A stretch of DNA of 7,795 nt, taken from Candidatus Omnitrophota bacterium (GTDB taxonomy: Bacteria > Omnitrophota > Gorgyraeia > Pluralincolimonadales > Pluralincolimonadaceae). The DNA is taken from positions 1 to 7,795 of the forward strand of contig JAQTVK010000038.1 of assembly GCA_028706795.1 (NCBI GenBank). Direction: 5' to 3'. The translations under genes were made by a program, and so were the position numbers. A model generated the notes under the pieces. It was not told the origin of the DNA. It made no database searches and saw only the letters and a list, made by a program, of their open reading frames with translations. Each line of letters begins with the position of its first letter. Position 1 is the stretch's first letter. Below, one piece after another: positions 5,907 to 7,795 of this stretch.

Positions 5907-6718
5907 CGGCTAAGGTGCTGGACGGCAAAGTTCTTGCTTCAAAATTGAAAGCGCAAGTGAAGCGCGAGGTGGCCGCCATAAAGAAAAAATACGGCAGGGT
6001 GCCCATGCTCTCGGTCATACAGGTGGGCGTGCACAAGCCGGCGACGATCTACATAAATTCACAGGAGAAACTGGCTAAGGAACTAGGCATAAGATACAGG
6101 AAGGTCGGTTTAAGCGCCTCAGTTTCCCAGGACGAGCTTATACGCGCGATAAAGAAATTGAACAGGGACAAGGCGACGACCGCCATAATGCTGGGCTTGC
6201 CGCTGCCGAAGACGATAAACCTCAAACAGACCATATTCTATATAGACCCGTCCAAGAACGTCGAAAGGGTCAACCCGACGGCCTCGGCGGTCATGGAGAT
6301 AATAAGGTCTACCGGGATAAGCCTCTTCGGCAGGGAAGCCGTCGTTGTGGGGCATGGCGAATTGGTCGGCAAACCCATAGCGATGTCTTTGCTGGATAAA
6401 CTGGCTACCGTGACGGTCTGCCACATCGGCACGGCTACCCGGGGCAGCCTTAAGGACCATATCTCGCGCGCAGAGATACTTGTCGTCGCGGTCGGGAAAC
6501 CGAACCTGATAAAAGGCGGCTGGATAAAGAAAGGCGCCATCGTGGTCGATGTCGGCATAACCAAGGTAGGCGGCAGGATAGTCGGCGATGTTGAATTCGA
6601 GACGGCAAAAAGGCGCGCGGGTTTCATAACCCCTGTCCCCGGAGGGGTCGGGCCGCTTACCGTGATAATGTCGATGTGCAATTGCATCGCGCTCTTTAAG
6701 GAGCAGATGAAAAGATGA
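5903..6718 (+). CDS. folD: FolD family methylene-THF dehydrogenase, cyclohydrolase active site lost
   Basis: FolD normally oxidises methylene-THF and hydrolyses methenyl-THF, or runs both steps in reverse. This protein has 271 residues (E. coli has 288). The N-terminal domain opens with the typical AKVLDGKVLASKLK, and ATIYINSQEKLAKELGI is the folate-site helix. VVVGHGELVGKP (about 147-158) is the cofactor-binding glycine loop, and ITPVPGGVGPLTVIMSM (about 242-258) is the conserved C-terminal motif. Aligned without gaps to E. coli FolD as I remember it, K54 is Q54, Q98 is G98 (MLGLPLP for LVQLPLP) and D121 is E121 (KNVER for KDVDG). About 16 residues after this are missing, including most of the HPxNxGxL stretch; the PCTPxG motif is replaced by NPTASA. 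In known enzymes the lysine is needed for cyclohydrolase activity, and yeast Mtd1, a dehydrogenase only, also lacks it. A dehydrogenase-only role beside an FchA-like gene is inferred. A start at 5903 is chosen for its ribosome binding site and ATGA overlap. Confidence 0.93.
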   Translation: MTAKVLDGKVLASKLKAQVKREVAAIKKKYGRVPMLSVIQVGVHKPATIYINSQEKLAKELGIRYRKVGLSASVSQDELIRAIKKLNRDKATTAIMLGLPLPKTINLKQTIFYIDPSKNVERVNPTASAVMEIIRSTGISLFGREAVVVGHGELVGKPIAMSLLDKLATVTVCHIGTATRGSLKDHISRAEILVVAVGKPNLIKGGWIKKGAIVVDVGITKVGGRIVGDVEFETAKRRAGFITPVPGGVGPLTVIMSMCNCIALFKEQMKR

Positions 6719-7377
6719 TAATCACAAAACAGAAACCTATAGATGAGATACTCAAATATCTTGAAGGCACGAAGAACATCTTCATAGCCGGCTGCGCCCA
6801 GTGCGCGGCCGTCTGCAAGACCGGCGGAGAGGATGAAGTAAAGAAGATGGGAGAGATCCTCAAAGGGCACGGCAAGAATGTCACGGCCATAGAGGTCTGG
6901 GACCCGCCGTGCCATCTGCTCGAGGTTAAGAAACGGGCGCGCGACAGCAAAGAGGCGCTCGATAAGGCCGATGTGATACTTTCGATGAGCTGCGGCGACG
7001 GTTGTTTCACGATATTCCACGGGACCGGCATGAAGGTGATCCCGGCGACCGATACGTTATTCTTGGGCGAGGCAGAGAGGGCCGGCCATTTCGCCGAGGC
7101 GTGTTCGCTCTGCGGCGATTGCACGTTATTCATGACCGGCGGTTACTGCCCGAATACTTTCTGCCCCAAGGGGCTGCAGAACGGGCCCTGCGGCGGCGTC
7201 AAGGACGGCAAATGCGAAGTGAGCCCGGATATCGACTGCGGCTGGCTATTGATATATAACCGCCTCAAGGACCTCGGGGAACTTGATAAGATGAAAAAAG
7301 TCCATCCGCCGAAGGACCATTCCAAATCGATAAAGCCTCGCAAGGTCGTGGTGGACGCAACGAAGAAAAGGATATAG
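6715..7377 (+). CDS. metV: MetV, cysteine-rich partner subunit of methylene-THF reductase
   Basis: This matches the cysteine-rich protein (methylene-THF reductase C-terminal, zinc-binding family) that in acetogens pairs with MetF as MetVF and reduces methylene-THF to methyl-THF. It has 220 residues and 14 cysteines. The first group is GCAQCAAVC (C27, C30, C34), followed by DPPCHL (C66) and MSCGDGC (C93, C97). The C-terminal cluster is CSLCGDC (C130, C133, C136), GGYCPNTFCPKG (C145, C150), NGPCGG (C159), C167 and C175. Such spacing fits zinc and iron-sulfur binding and electron delivery to MetF. The last 30 residues are basic (KSIKPRK, TKKRI). The ATG at 6715 overlaps the folD stop as ATGA, with AAGGAG at 6698-6703 upstream. 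The electron donor cannot be read here; in acetogens it varies (Rnf-like or Hdr-like partners), and the genes after metF would tell. Confidence 0.9.
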   Translation: MIITKQKPIDEILKYLEGTKNIFIAGCAQCAAVCKTGGEDEVKKMGEILKGHGKNVTAIEVWDPPCHLLEVKKRARDSKEALDKADVILSMSCGDGCFTIFHGTGMKVIPATDTLFLGEAERAGHFAEACSLCGDCTLFMTGGYCPNTFCPKGLQNGPCGGVKDGKCEVSPDIDCGWLLIYNRLKDLGELDKMKKVHPPKDHSKSIKPRKVVVDATKKRI

Positions 7378-7795
7378 ATGACCTTAAAAGAAAAGATAAA
7401 AAATAAGAAGTTCATTATAACGAGCGAGATAGGCCCGCCAAAGGGGATTGACGTCAAAACTATCCTTGAGGAGGCGCGCCTTCTCAAGGGCAAGGTCGAC
7501 GCGGTCAACGTGACGGATTCGCAGAGCGCGGTAATGAAACTCGGTTCGCTCGCCGTCAGCCGGCTTTTAAGGGAAGAGGGCGTGGAGCCCGTATACCAAT
7601 TGACCTGCCGCGACCGCAACAGGATCGCGCTGCAGTCCGATGCTTTGTCCGCTGCCACGCTCGGCATAGAGAATATCCTGGTTTTGACCGGCGACCACCC
7701 GTCGCGCGGCGACCATCCGGAAGCGAAGCCCGTATTCGACCTCGACTCTGTCCAGTTGATCGAGACCTTGAGGAAGCTCGAGAGCGGGAAGGACC
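7378..7795 (+). CDS. metF: Methylenetetrahydrofolate reductase MetF, N-terminal part
   Basis: This is the start of a flavin-containing TIM-barrel reductase that converts 5,10-methylene-THF to 5-methyl-THF; 139 codons are visible before the window edge, about half of a usual MetF. FIITSEIGPPKG holds the active-site glutamate E17 (the family has FEF or SEI-PP here). VDAVNVTDSQSAVMKLG, QLTCRDRNR (about 74-82) and NILVLTGDHP with D106 are standard folate- and FAD-site stretches. VFDLDSVQLIE is typical of MetF proteins encoded beside metV. The ATG follows the metV stop with no gap, and AAGG at 7368-7372 serves as ribosome binding site, so MetV and MetF are probably made in equal amounts. No defect is seen in the visible part. 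Confidence 0.93.
   Translation, partial: MTLKEKIKNKKFIITSEIGPPKGIDVKTILEEARLLKGKVDAVNVTDSQSAVMKLGSLAVSRLLREEGVEPVYQLTCRDRNRIALQSDALSAATLGIENILVLTGDHPSRGDHPEAKPVFDLDSVQLIETLRKLESGKD

Noticed and set aside
6238..7020. Open antisense frame of 260 codons across folD and metV
   Set aside because: It opposes two well-supported genes, has no recognisable motif, and is best explained by codon bias of the + strand.
6715..7377. metV as a ferredoxin-like or generic iron-sulfur protein
   Set aside because: Cysteine spacing and the GGYCPNTFCPKG and NGPCGG motifs fit the MetV/MTHFR C-terminal family, and metF follows directly.

Overview
The window is the start of an assembled contig, about 55% GC by eye, with every gene on the + strand. 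Isoleucine ATA and arginine AGG codons are used freely throughout. Bases 1-13 match the 3' end of standard Illumina adapters, so the contig probably begins with untrimmed adapter. The mix of a formate-to-methyl folate branch of the Wood-Ljungdahl type (fhs, fchA-like, folD, metV, metF) with large secreted, probably carbohydrate-related proteins suggests an uncultivated anaerobic bacterium. My best guess is Omnitrophota or a similar candidate phylum. That is inference from style and gene content; no marker gene here settles it.

Region 1 (1-3692) is a tight co-directional run of three genes. The first is the C-terminal part of a probable secreted or cell-surface glycoside-hydrolase-like protein ending in an Ig-like domain. 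The second is rlmN, the radical SAM methyltransferase for 23S rRNA A2503, which has an 18-bp tandem duplication inside a loop. The third is a 675-residue secreted protein of unrecognised family, overlapping rlmN by 7 nt.

Region 2 (3693-3738) is the only real intergenic gap. It holds a near-consensus sigma70-type promoter (TTGACG, 17 bp, TATAAT) placed so close to the fhs ATG that the transcript should have a leader of only about 4-6 nt.

Region 3 (3739-7795) is an operon whose gene order follows the pathway. Formate is activated to 10-formyl-THF (Fhs), cyclised to methenyl-THF (FchA-like), reduced to methylene-THF (FolD), then reduced to methyl-THF (MetV with MetF, the latter cut by the window edge). 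Junctions are 1-nt, ATGA and 0-nt, indicating translational coupling.

The most interesting observation is in the middle of this pathway. The FolD has lost all three residues of the classical dehydrogenase/cyclohydrolase active site (positions equivalent to E. coli K54, Q98 and D121 are Q, G and E) and about 16 residues after them. Its glycine-rich cofactor loop and its C-terminal PGGVGP motif are kept. It therefore looks like a dehydrogenase without cyclohydrolase activity. The gene directly upstream encodes a cyclodeaminase/cyclohydrolase-family protein that could supply the missing step, but that protein is itself shortened and very basic. The pair may be an unusual split version of the methenyl-THF step.
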